A DNA stretch of 21,094 nucleotides, from assembly GCA_900550645.1 (NCBI GenBank), contig URTA01000044.1:1-21094 (forward strand). Reading direction: 5' to 3'. The notes under the pieces are model-generated. The model saw only the letters and a list, made by a program, of their open reading frames with translations. It did not search any database and was not told the origin of the DNA. A program made the position numbers and the translations under genes. Source of the DNA: an uncultured Porphyromonadaceae bacterium (lineage in GTDB: Bacteria > Bacteroidota > Bacteroidia > Bacteroidales > Muribaculaceae). This document shows, one piece after another, positions 14,254 through 21,094 of the stretch (positions within the stretch are counted from its first letter, which is position 1; the number at the start of each line of letters is the position of its first letter).

Positions 14254-16302
14254 ATGAACGCCAAAACATTCATGGCAGTGATGCTCGCACTCATCGCAGT
14301 GTTCGCGTCAGCCTCGGCCAAAGAGCCGAAACGCCCCGAAACCTACAACTACAACAGAGGCATCGAGGCATACAATGATGACAACCTGGACCAAGCCGCA
14401 GAGTACTTCTCCAGAGAAATCAGCGAGAACCCGAAGAACAGCGGCTATGCCAACACCTGACTCGCCTATGTCTACTATGCACAGAAGCAATACGGCTGGG
14501 CATTGAACTCCGCGACACAGGCAATCAAAGACCTTCCCTCATCTGACAAACTGTACAAAGTCCTGTCTCTGAACAACCGAGCTGAAATATACGCAGCTCT
14601 GGCAGACACCACTAAGGCTCTCAACGACCTCGCAAAGTCTATCAAAATTGACCCTAAATACACAAATACATACAACCTCCGAGGACAGTTGCTCTTCGAG
14701 ATGGGCAAGTATGCCGAATCTGACAAGGACTATGAGGCAATCATAAAACTCGAAGAGGGTAACACCGTTGGATATATGGGCAAAGCCCGCAACGCCAACA
14801 AGCAAGGTCACTATGAGGACGCTCTGCCGCTGCTCAACTATGTAATCAACATGTCAAAAGAATACGGACGAGCCTACGCAAATCGTGCAGAATCATACTT
14901 AGGGCTGAAAAAATACGATGAAGCTGCCAACGACATCGTGACCGGACTCAGCCTGCACGATGGCTATACCGCCGACCTGCTCAATGACATCAGTGACAAA
15001 GCATTAATCCCATATCTCGAAACCAAGCTGAGACTAAAGACAAAGCTGGAGCCGCAAAACTACTTATGGCCGTATACCCTCGGCATGGTTCTTGAAGACA
15101 AGAAAGAATACCAAAAAGCAATCGACTGTTACTTAGCATCCTACAAAATTGAGGCGTTATCCGGTTCCCTGCAAAGTGCGGCCAACTGCTATTCCTCATT
15201 GGGCGATTTCGATTCAGCCATACACTATATTGACAAGGCTCTCGAATTGTCACCCGACGACACAGCAGTCCTGTTAGCTAAAGCAGAAATCCTGTCAGAT
15301 GCCGGCAAAACCGATGAATGTCTCAACTTATGGGATAAAATAATCGAAATAATCCCCGACAATCCTATCGGTTACTTTTCCAAAGGTTTAGAAGAAAGCA
15401 ATCACGGCATGATTGATGCTGCAATCGACGACCTCTCTTTGTGCATAGCACTCGTTTCCAATATATCCTCTGCATACAGCGCACGCGGCGATATGTACAC
15501 CCTAAAGGGCGAAACTGAAAAGGCAGCTGCCGATTACCGCAAAGTCCTCGAACTCGACACTGTACCGAATAGCAACAGCCGAGCCATGTATGCACTTCAA
15601 GGCCTCGGACGAGAATCCGAAGCCATTGAGTACATGGATAAAGTCATCGCCTACAATATTGACGACGAAGGCGTATACTACGATGCCGCTTGCCTCTACA
15701 CTCGCATTGGCAACTACCCGAAGGCTCTCGAAATGCTGCAGACTTCGCTCGAAAAAGGCTACAGCAACTTCGCGCATATTGCAACTGACTATGACCTCGA
15801 CCCGATACGAGAATTGCCGGAGTTCAAGGCACTGATAGACAAATACAAACCCAAGATGACGGCTGCTGCAGAGAGCAAAGCGTCTTTGAATGAAAAGGTG
15901 GAGACAGTCGAAGTGCCATTCACTAAGGCCGACGGCATCACCAAAGTGAAATGCGAAATCAACGGACTGCCGCTACACTTCATCTTTGACACCGGCGCAT
16001 CTGACGTGTCAATATCAATGGTGGAAGCCAACTTCATGCTCAAAAACGACTATATATCCCCAAAGGACATAATAGGCAACAGAGCATACAGTGATGCAAA
16101 CGGCGAACTTAGCGTCGGCACAGTCATAAACCTGAAGGAAGTTACATTCGGCGGCCTCGTGCTGAAAGACGTGAAAGCGTCTGTAGTGCGCAACCAGAAA
16201 GCCCCACTACTGCTCGGCCAGACCGTGCTGGGACGGCTCGGCAAAATCGAGATCGACAACACCAACATGAAACTCAAAATCACCCACACCACCACCGAAT
16301 AA
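14254..16302 (+). pseudogene. TPR protein with C-terminal retropepsin-like domain, split by in-frame TGA
   Basis: One continuous frame of 682 codons is broken only by TGA at 14458-14460 (codon 69). Before it are a signal peptide (MNAKTFMAVMLALIAVFASASAK) and the first TPR helix (YNYNRGIEAYNDDNLDQAAEYF). After it the frame resumes at once with LAYVYYAQKQYGWALNSATQAI, so the broken codon was probably Trp TGG. About ten TPR-type repeats run to roughly codon 530. The last ~130 residues form a retropepsin-like aspartic protease domain with FDTGAS (Asp579) and the downstream LLLGQTVLGRLG. The product should be periplasmic. With the stop, only a 68-residue fragment carries the signal; restart near the TTG at 14503 would give a protein without export signal. 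It could be a true nonsense mutation or a base-call error. Confidence 0.8.
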
Positions 16303-16323
16303 CCAGCTGCAAACGATACAACC

Positions 16324-16360
16324 ATAATTAGTGCCGGGCATTGTTTCCGGCACTAATTAT
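16324..16360. terminator. Terminator-like hairpin after the TPR-retropepsin gene
   Basis: A perfect 14-bp stem, ATAATTAGTGCCGG (16324-16337) with CCGGCACTAATTAT (16347-16360), around a 9-nt loop. The A/T-rich outer part can act in both directions. Confidence 0.75.
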
Positions 16361-16372
16361 AATGGAGAAAAC

Positions 16373-16403
16373 TTGTGCGGTGTCCGAATAAAGAGTAACT
16401 TAG
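16373..16403 (+). promoter_or_regulatory. Promoter of the SanA-family gene
   Basis: TTG at 16373-16375, a 20-bp spacer, then TAACTTAG at 16396-16403 (AG instead of TG at the end). The ATG begins only 5 bp after the box, so the transcript is probably leaderless or nearly so. Confidence 0.6.
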
Positions 16404-16407
16404 CGGC

Positions 16408-17112
16408 ATGAAAAGACGGATTATAAAGTGGTCGCTGCTCGTTTTGGCGATGGCGGTCTGCATACTGGCTCTGACATACTGGAGCGTGTCATGGAACGCC
16501 AGCGGACTCACGTTTGACAACGCCAAGGATGTCCCGGCTCATGAATATGGACTGCTGTTAGGCACATCGCCAATCACGCCCCGAGGCAAGCACAACTACA
16601 ATTTCGACAACCGCGTCAACGCAGCCGCAGAATTGTACCGCACAGGGAAAATCAGGAAAATCATTGCAAGCGGCGGCAACTATACACGAGACGACTACGG
16701 CAAACCGGTCAAATACGGATGTGACGAACCCAAAGCAATGAGAGACTCGCTCATCGCTAAAGGTGTCCGCCCAAGCGACATCACACTCGACTATGACGGC
16801 ACTCGCACCATCTATTCGATTGCAAAAGCCCGCGAAATATACAAGCTCGACACCGTCATCCTCATATCGCAGAAATACCACAACGAGAGGGCAATCCGCC
16901 AAGCAGAGCATTACGGGCTGACAGCCATAGGCTACAACGCGCCACCCTCGCACATTACAATCAACAAACTGCAAAGCACACTGCGCGAAACATTCGCCCG
17001 TGTAAAACTATATGCCGAACTGTGGTTCACAACAACACCTCACTTCAGCGCACCGAAAAAGCCAGCAAACACTGGCAACCAACCGGTTAAAACCAACCAC
17101 GCACCCGCATAA
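16408..17112 (+). CDS. SanA/YdcF-family (DUF218) membrane protein
   Basis: A 234-residue protein with one N-terminal membrane anchor (about 7-26) and a periplasmic DUF218 domain. Family motifs are LLGTSP (50-55), a Gly-rich SGGN (88-91), the acidic YGCDEPKAM with Glu107, DYDGTRT (128-134) and SQKYHNERA (154-162). A Pro/Asn/Lys tail (PKKPANTGNQPVKTNHAPA) ends the protein. Members such as E. coli SanA and ElyC affect envelope barrier function and peptidoglycan precursor handling; the exact reaction is unresolved. The start at 16408 gives the best anchor; the next Met (codon 15) lies inside the membrane segment. The gene has its own promoter, and no terminator is visible after it. Confidence 0.88.
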   Translation: MKRRIIKWSLLVLAMAVCILALTYWSVSWNASGLTFDNAKDVPAHEYGLLLGTSPITPRGKHNYNFDNRVNAAAELYRTGKIRKIIASGGNYTRDDYGKPVKYGCDEPKAMRDSLIAKGVRPSDITLDYDGTRTIYSIAKAREIYKLDTVILISQKYHNERAIRQAEHYGLTAIGYNAPPSHITINKLQSTLRETFARVKLYAELWFTTTPHFSAPKKPANTGNQPVKTNHAPA

Positions 17113-17141
17113 CGACAATAATGGCATACCACACCGCAAAA

Positions 17142-17222
17142 TTCATCCTTAAAACGTGGCTGCAAACACAAAGTTCATCCTTAAAACGTGATTGTCACCC
17201 ACATTATACGCGCATAAAACGT
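17142..17222 (+). repeat. 17-bp direct repeats upstream of the AAA ATPase promoter
   Basis: TTCATCCTTAAAACGTG occurs exactly at 17142-17158 and 17174-17190 (32-bp period). A partial third copy, ATAAAACGT, is at 17214-17222, about one more period on. The array ends 10 bp before the -33 box. The roughly three-turn spacing suggests regulator binding on one DNA face. Confidence 0.65.
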
Positions 17223-17232
17223 AATTCAGTCG

Positions 17233-17263
17233 TTGCATCTTTCCCGCAGAATGTGTAATTTTG
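17233..17263 (+). promoter_or_regulatory. Promoter of the AAA/DUF4143 gene
   Basis: TTG at 17233-17235, a 20-bp spacer, then TAATTTTG at 17256-17263. The start codon is 39 bp downstream. Confidence 0.75.
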
Positions 17264-17302
17264 CAGAGCAAGACATAAATAAACCCGATATCAAAAACAA
17301 CC

Positions 17303-18586
17303 ATGAGAAGATACGCAATCAACGAACTCATAAAATGGAAGAATTCTCCTCGCAGAAAACCCCTTATTATCGAAGGGGCAAGACAGGTCGGCAAGACATG
17401 GCTTGTCAAGGAATTTGCATCCTCTCATTATAAGAATATCGCATACGTCAACTTCGAGGAGCATGCCTACCTGCAAAGCCTGTTCACGGCAGACTTCGAC
17501 ACAACCAGAATACTCGATGCCGTCAGTGCAGCCACACACACAGCCATTGTGCCGGGAGAAACGCTCATTTTCCTCGACGAAATACAAGATGCAGAAAACG
17601 GCATCACCTCTCTGAAATATTTCAGAGAAAACGCGCCCGAGCATCATATCATAGCTGCCGGCAGTCTGCTGGGACTCGCACTGCACAAACAGACCTCGTT
17701 CCCTGTCGGCAAAGTGCAGTTCATGACATTGCGCCCCATGGGATTTCTCGAATTTCTCGATGCATTGGGCGAAGACCGGCTGTCGAAATTCATTCAGGAC
17801 AAAGACTGGTCAAACATCGAGACATTTGCCCCTAAGTTCAGGGAGCTGCTCAAGCAATACTATTTTGTAGGCGGTATGCCAGAAGCAGTGCTTGCTTTCA
17901 GCGAGAACCATGACTGGGCAGAAGTCAGAGAAATACAACTTGAAATACTCAAAAGTTATGATTTCGACTTTTCAAAGCATGCACCGGCTGAGGTTGTCCC
18001 TCGCATCAGAATGCTGTGGAATTCACTGCCGTCACAGCTAAGCCGTGAAAACCGGAAGTTCATCTATGGACTCGTAAAAGAAGGCGCAAGAGCCCGAGAA
18101 TATGAGCTGGCTCTACAATGGCTATTCGACGGAGGACTGATACATAAGGTATCAAACGTCACTGCCCCACGGCTTCCGCTAAAGAGTTACGAAGACAAAT
18201 CATCTTTCAAATTATTCATTCTGGACATCGGTCTTCTTGGAGCTATGTCTGGACTTGACTCTGCTACAATTGTCGAAGGCAACCGGATATTTACAGAGTT
18301 CAAAGGTTCTCTGACAGAACAGTACGTACTTCAGGAACTTATACTCCGACACGACCCATTCTACTTTTCCAAAGCAAATGCACAACAGGAAATCGACTTC
18401 CTTCTCCAAGAGGGGGGAAACATTATCCCCATCGAAGTAAAAGCAGAAGAAAACCTGAGAGCCAAAAGCCTACGACAATTCGTAACTGATTACAATCCAG
18501 CCATTGCCTACCGCACATCCATGTCTAACTACCGCAAGGAAACATGGATGACCAATATTCCGCTGTATGCAATAGCGGCGATATAA
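17303..18586 (+). CDS. AAA-family ATPase with DUF4143 domain
   Basis: A 427-residue cytoplasmic protein. The N-terminal P-loop domain (AAA_14 type) has Walker A GARQVGKT (25-32) and Walker B TLIFLDEIQ with Asp92 and Glu93, followed by AAGSLLGLAL and RPMGFLEFL. The middle has YYFVGGMPEAVLAF, a typical block of this family. The C-terminal DUF4143 domain ends with a nuclease-like pattern, QEIDFLL (Glu363, Asp365) then IPIEVK (Glu378, Lys380), similar to PD-(D/E)xK cores. These ATPases are frequent in gut Bacteroidales, often in many copies. Their role is not established; links to DNA handling or defence have been proposed only loosely. The gene stands alone behind the repeat array, and codon use is more A/T-rich than in the neighbouring genes. 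Confidence 0.92.
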   Translation: MRRYAINELIKWKNSPRRKPLIIEGARQVGKTWLVKEFASSHYKNIAYVNFEEHAYLQSLFTADFDTTRILDAVSAATHTAIVPGETLIFLDEIQDAENGITSLKYFRENAPEHHIIAAGSLLGLALHKQTSFPVGKVQFMTLRPMGFLEFLDALGEDRLSKFIQDKDWSNIETFAPKFRELLKQYYFVGGMPEAVLAFSENHDWAEVREIQLEILKSYDFDFSKHAPAEVVPRIRMLWNSLPSQLSRENRKFIYGLVKEGARAREYELALQWLFDGGLIHKVSNVTAPRLPLKSYEDKSSFKLFILDIGLLGAMSGLDSATIVEGNRIFTEFKGSLTEQYVLQELILRHDPFYFSKANAQQEIDFLLQEGGNIIPIEVKAEENLRAKSLRQFVTDYNPAIAYRTSMSNYRKETWMTNIPLYAIAAI

Positions 18587-18639
18587 AAAGCGTTGTTCTA
18601 AAACAAGCCTTAAAAATACACAAACTGTCTTTCTCATAC

Positions 18640-18670
18640 TTGACAGCTACTCGAGAAGTCGCTAACTTTG
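18640..18670 (+). promoter_or_regulatory. Promoter of creD
   Basis: TTG at 18640-18642, a 20-bp spacer, then TAACTTTG at 18663-18670. Transcription should start near 18675, which argues against an upstream GTG start there and supports the ATG at 18762. Confidence 0.78.
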
Positions 18671-18761
18671 TCGCGTGAATGTGACAGCATCACCACAGCC
18701 TATCAGCTGTAGAGATGAAGCATCACCAGCAAATTCGCCACAAACAAATATCAATATCTAT

Positions 18762-20036
18762 ATGGACAAGGAAATGACAACACCTCCGGAACTCCCCGAA
18801 ATCTCTTACGGGGACAAAATTCTCAAAATCTTCGGACTCGGTATCGCACTGGTACTCGCAGCGTTCATCGTATGGCTGCTGTCATCTGACAGACAGTCCT
18901 CACAGGCTGAAGTAGAAAACCAAATCGCGGCGCAGTGGGGCGGCGAGCAACGCATCACCGGACCATACGTAATCACCGACAATCAGAACAGAATTCTTCC
19001 GACAGACTTCTCTGCCAAAGCTAATGTCACGACAGAGAAACTCCACCGAGGCATATTCGAGGTTATCGTATACCGTGCCGCCGTTGACCTCTCCGCAACA
19101 TTTACACGCGAATCATTCGCTGCAAACATGCCAAAGCCAGCCGCAGGAGCAACGCCAGGGACACCGGCAACAGGAAGCACTGCACAACTGACTGTCGTCG
19201 TTGAGCCCTCGCAGCTTGCTACACTCGAGCCGTTCACTCTGAACGGGAAGAAATACAAGTGGAAAGTAAACGAACACTCGCTGACAGCCGACATACCCAT
19301 AAGCCCCGCAATGCCGGCTGTATCGCAGTTTTCCGCAAAGCTGACTCTGAAAGGCTCAAAAGGACTGTACATCGCGCAGCTCGGCGAAAGCTGTACCGTC
19401 ACTATCGCCGGACAAACCCCAAACCCATCTTTCCAAGGACCTTCGCTGCCTGACACCCGCACGGTTGACGATGAAAAGTTTACCGCAAAATGGGAAAGCC
19501 ACAACCAGGGGTTGGCAATACCTGACACCAATCCGGAAGAAAACGGCGTGACATTCAACAAGAGCAAAACCCACGTCGGCGCAGAGTTCCTCACAGGCGT
19601 AGACACGTACCAGAAGGTGAACCGCGCTATCAAATACGCCTTCATGATTATCTTCCTCACATTCGCCGGTGCTTTCGCAGTAGAAATAACCTCCAAGCGC
19701 AGACTCAGCATAATGTTCTATACGTTGGTCGGCGTTGCGCTGGTAATCTTCTATACGCTGCTTCTCTCCATTGCAGAGGTTATAGGCTTCGACTTCGGCT
19801 ACCTGACAGCCGCAGCAATGACTGTGATACTTGTGACGATGTTCATCAGCGCGATACTCAAATCTAAGAAAATCGCCATGATGATGTGCATGATGCTCTG
19901 CTTCCTCTATGGGTTCTGCTTCGTGATGCTGTCGCTCGAGACCTACGCACTGCTCATGGGAAGCCTGCTGCTGTTCGTGATACTTGCGCTTGCAATGTAC
20001 CTCTACTACAGGTCATACAGCCGCAAGACAGAGTAA
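18762..20036 (+). CDS. creD: CreD-family inner-membrane protein
   Basis: A 424-residue protein with one N-terminal membrane segment (about 24-41), a large periplasmic domain (about 42-285), and about five C-terminal membrane segments. Family blocks are TEKLHRGIFEVIVYRAAVDL (91-110) and the C-terminal SIMFYTLVGVALVIFYTLLL followed by SIAEVIGFDFGYL. The length is slightly under the E. coli protein (about 450). The start at 18762 is preferred because the promoter -7 box ends at 18670; a frame opening at GTG 18675 would add 29 polar residues and begin about at the transcription start. CreD affects envelope integrity and, in some bacteria, beta-lactam and colicin tolerance under CreBC control; no creBC genes are here. 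A strong hairpin follows. Confidence 0.9.
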   Translation: MDKEMTTPPELPEISYGDKILKIFGLGIALVLAAFIVWLLSSDRQSSQAEVENQIAAQWGGEQRITGPYVITDNQNRILPTDFSAKANVTTEKLHRGIFEVIVYRAAVDLSATFTRESFAANMPKPAAGATPGTPATGSTAQLTVVVEPSQLATLEPFTLNGKKYKWKVNEHSLTADIPISPAMPAVSQFSAKLTLKGSKGLYIAQLGESCTVTIAGQTPNPSFQGPSLPDTRTVDDEKFTAKWESHNQGLAIPDTNPEENGVTFNKSKTHVGAEFLTGVDTYQKVNRAIKYAFMIIFLTFAGAFAVEITSKRRLSIMFYTLVGVALVIFYTLLLSIAEVIGFDFGYLTAAAMTVILVTMFISAILKSKKIAMMMCMMLCFLYGFCFVMLSLETYALLMGSLLLFVILALAMYLYYRSYSRKTE

Positions 20037-20062
20037 AACCACACTTCATCATATACATAACA

Positions 20063-20096
20063 AGGAGGAAGCGTCATACCACAGATGCTTCCTCCT
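20063..20096 (+). terminator. Terminator-like hairpin after creD
   Basis: AGGAGGAAGCGTC (20063-20075) pairs with GATGCTTCCTCCT (20084-20096), 13 bp with one G-U pair, 8-nt loop. No T tract follows. Confidence 0.75.
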
Positions 20097-20163
20097 CATT
20101 GCATCCACACAATCAGCCGAAAAATAATTCCGCAGTGTATCAATACTTGCGACACACCGACGA

Positions 20164-20171
20164 TAATTTTG
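20164..20171 (+). promoter_or_regulatory. -7 box before the BspA-like gene
   Basis: TAATTTTG at 20164-20171, 28 bp before the ATG. No TTG lies at the usual -33 distance, so the promoter is weak or depends on an activator. Confidence 0.5.
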
Positions 20172-20199
20172 CAGAGTACAACCCCAATACCGCACAGAC

Positions 20200-20827
20200 A
20201 TGATACAAGACATCAACGAGTTCGGAGACGAGTTCGGAGCGAGATACAGCAGTGACGGAAAGACCCTGCTGCGAGTGTCTGAAGACTTCACCGGAGAATC
20301 ACAGTACGCGAAGGTACAGAAACAATCGGTGCAGCCTTCTGGCATTGCACAGAGCTGACCGGCACCCTCTTTCCCGACAGCGTGACAGCCATAGAAACCA
20401 TGGTCTTCGACAGATGCCACTCACTTAAGAACGTCACAATCCCCAAAGGCGTCACCTCAATTGAACTCGGCACATTCGAGGGATGCAGCTCACTAAAAAG
20501 CATCGATATACCCCAAAACGTTACACGCATCGGAGAATATGCATTCGATTTATATGTCTCGCTAAAAGGCATCGAAATTCCCAACAAGGCACTATAGGAG
20601 CGCGAGCCTTCGCCTGGTGCACCTATCTGACAAGAGCCAATATTCCAGACAACATAAACACAATTCAGAAATATACATTCCAAGGATGCCGGTCACTGAA
20701 AGGGATTACCATACCTCAAAGCGTGACTTCAATCAAAGACGGAGCATTCTGCGGCTGCAACTCAATTGGACTCGAATACAAGGCAGAAATCATACGAAGA
20801 TTCGGCAAGTCATGCTTTTCATATTGA
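20200..20827 (+). pseudogene. BspA-like leucine-rich repeat (LRR_5) gene, frameshifted twice
   Basis: Three frames in succession encode one protein. From the ATG at 20200 comes MIQDINEFGDEFGARYSSDGK, then EDFTGE. After a shift near 20299 the next frame reads VREGTETIGAAAFWHC and continues through LRR_5 units (SLKNVTIPKGVTSIELGTFEGC, cut). After a second shift near 20592 it reads TIGARAFAWCTYLTRANIP and ends at TGA 20825-20827. Both shifts fit loss of one base: TAC to TC before ACAGTA, and an expected Val codon to GC before ACTATA. The repeats follow the BspA pattern (GCSSLKSIDIPQNVTRIGEYAF). No signal peptide is visible. The opening also has a 12-bp in-frame duplication (GAGTTCGGA at 20218 and 20230). 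It could be a decaying gene or show poor sequence quality near a contig end. Confidence 0.82.
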
Positions 20828-21094
20828 TCCAATAGCACCCACACACCCGCCAGCCTCTTTTCCAAAAGGCTTAGCGTCCTCCATAAGACCCAGGGGGTTA
20901 ATGGGAGCAGCCGCCGTTACAGCCGTCGGCGGCCGGGTTGTCCTGACGCCGGGCCTTGGGTCCCGGCCCTGACGGGGCGGCATTGCCCCGAGGCCTGCCG
21001 CCGCGGGCCGCGGGACAGGGGGCAGGGAAGACAGCAAGGGCCGCGCGGCGACAGCTTCCTGTCTCCCGCGCGGCCCTGCGCCTCAAGTCGGCGA
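20828..21094. other. GC-rich tail without recognisable gene, possibly foreign
   Basis: After the LRR stop the sequence changes within about 60 bp to very high GC; I counted about 77% over 20941-21060, against 48% at 20701-20760. Several short G/C stem-loops follow each other: GCCGCCG/CGGCGGC (20910-20933), GCCGGG/CCCGGC (20948-20967), GGGGC/GCCCC (20974-20989). Open frames exist on both strands but are low-complexity Pro/Ala/Gly/Arg sequence, so I do not call a gene. The tail may come from a different genome. Confidence 0.5.
21037..21077. terminator. Strong GC hairpin at the right edge
   Basis: AGGGCCGCGCGG (21037-21048) pairs with CCGCGCGGCCCT (21066-21077). Inside, GACAG pairs with CTGTC around CTTC. 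It looks like an intergenic terminator of a GC-rich genome, although no T tract is seen. Confidence 0.5.

Noticed and set aside
13976..14378. Short open frames on both strands over the tmRNA 3' half
   Set aside because: They overlap the tRNA-like part of ssrA and have no protein family features.
14458..14460. Selenocysteine or programmed read-through at the in-frame TGA
   Set aside because: I see no convincing SECIS-like hairpin directly after the codon, and TPR proteins have no known need for Sec. A Trp nonsense change fits better.
17142..17222. CRISPR array or plasmid-type iterons
   Set aside because: Only two full copies and one partial, 15-16 bp spacers, no cas or replication gene nearby, and a promoter directly downstream.
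18675..18761. GTG start adding 29 residues to CreD
   Set aside because: It begins about where transcription should start and the extra residues are polar and unlike the family. The ATG at 18762 is preferred.
20819..21037. Minus-strand open frame in the GC-rich tail
   Set aside because: Low-complexity Pro/Ala/Gly/Arg sequence with stable hairpins; open frames occur by chance at this GC content.

Overview
The core of this window (about 660-20,850) is chromosomal DNA from a gut-type Bacteroidales bacterium, most likely a Muribaculaceae relative. The signs are the Bacteroidetes promoter form (TTG, an 18-20 bp spacer, then TAnnTTTG) in front of almost every transcription unit, weak Shine-Dalgarno sequences, a DUF4494-yggS pair, a type IX secretion C-terminal tail, a BspA-type leucine-rich repeat gene, a Bacteroidales-type OmpA protein, and a tmRNA whose tag ends in NYALAA. 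Both ends differ in composition and gene content and are probably not from the same genome. The left ~650 bp carries clostridial (Oscillospiraceae-like) genes. The last ~200 bp is GC-rich (about 77% where counted) and unassigned.

Layout. 1-657: end of a YlbJ-like membrane protein (+) converging on a DivIVA/ATP-synthase-b-like coiled-coil gene (-). The latter runs in frame into the N-terminal third of Bacteroidales dnaE through an 18-base identity encoding LPDDVK, which looks like an assembly chimera. 1,955-2,026: tRNA-Glu(CTC) on the minus strand, with promoter and terminator. 2,189-4,931: a tight three-gene unit of an SDR-like protein without SDR catalytic motifs, a thioredoxin-fold lipoprotein, and a membrane-spanning TPR/helix-turn-helix regulator. 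4,961-7,147 (-): a large secreted protein with a type IX sorting tail. 7,328-8,554: DUF4494 and the PLP-binding YggS protein, overlapping by 4 bp. 8,594-12,171: an MFS transporter followed by transketolase. 12,172-13,611: an ompA-family gene with a conspicuous folded leader. 13,675-14,151: tmRNA (ssrA). 14,254-16,302: a TPR-retropepsin gene interrupted by one in-frame TGA. 16,373-17,112: a SanA/YdcF-family gene with an almost leaderless promoter. 17,142-18,586: an AAA/DUF4143 ATPase gene behind 17-bp repeats spaced 32 bp. 18,640-20,096: creD. 20,164-20,827: a frameshifted BspA-like LRR gene.

Most content is housekeeping or envelope biology: replication, translation rescue, pentose phosphate metabolism, PLP homeostasis and outer-membrane integrity. 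I see no defence island, CRISPR array, integrase, IS element or prophage. The points most worth a second look are the redox/regulator three-gene unit, the ompA leader structure, the repeat-bearing promoters, the interrupted TPR-retropepsin gene, and the chimeric ends, which create a false fusion protein.
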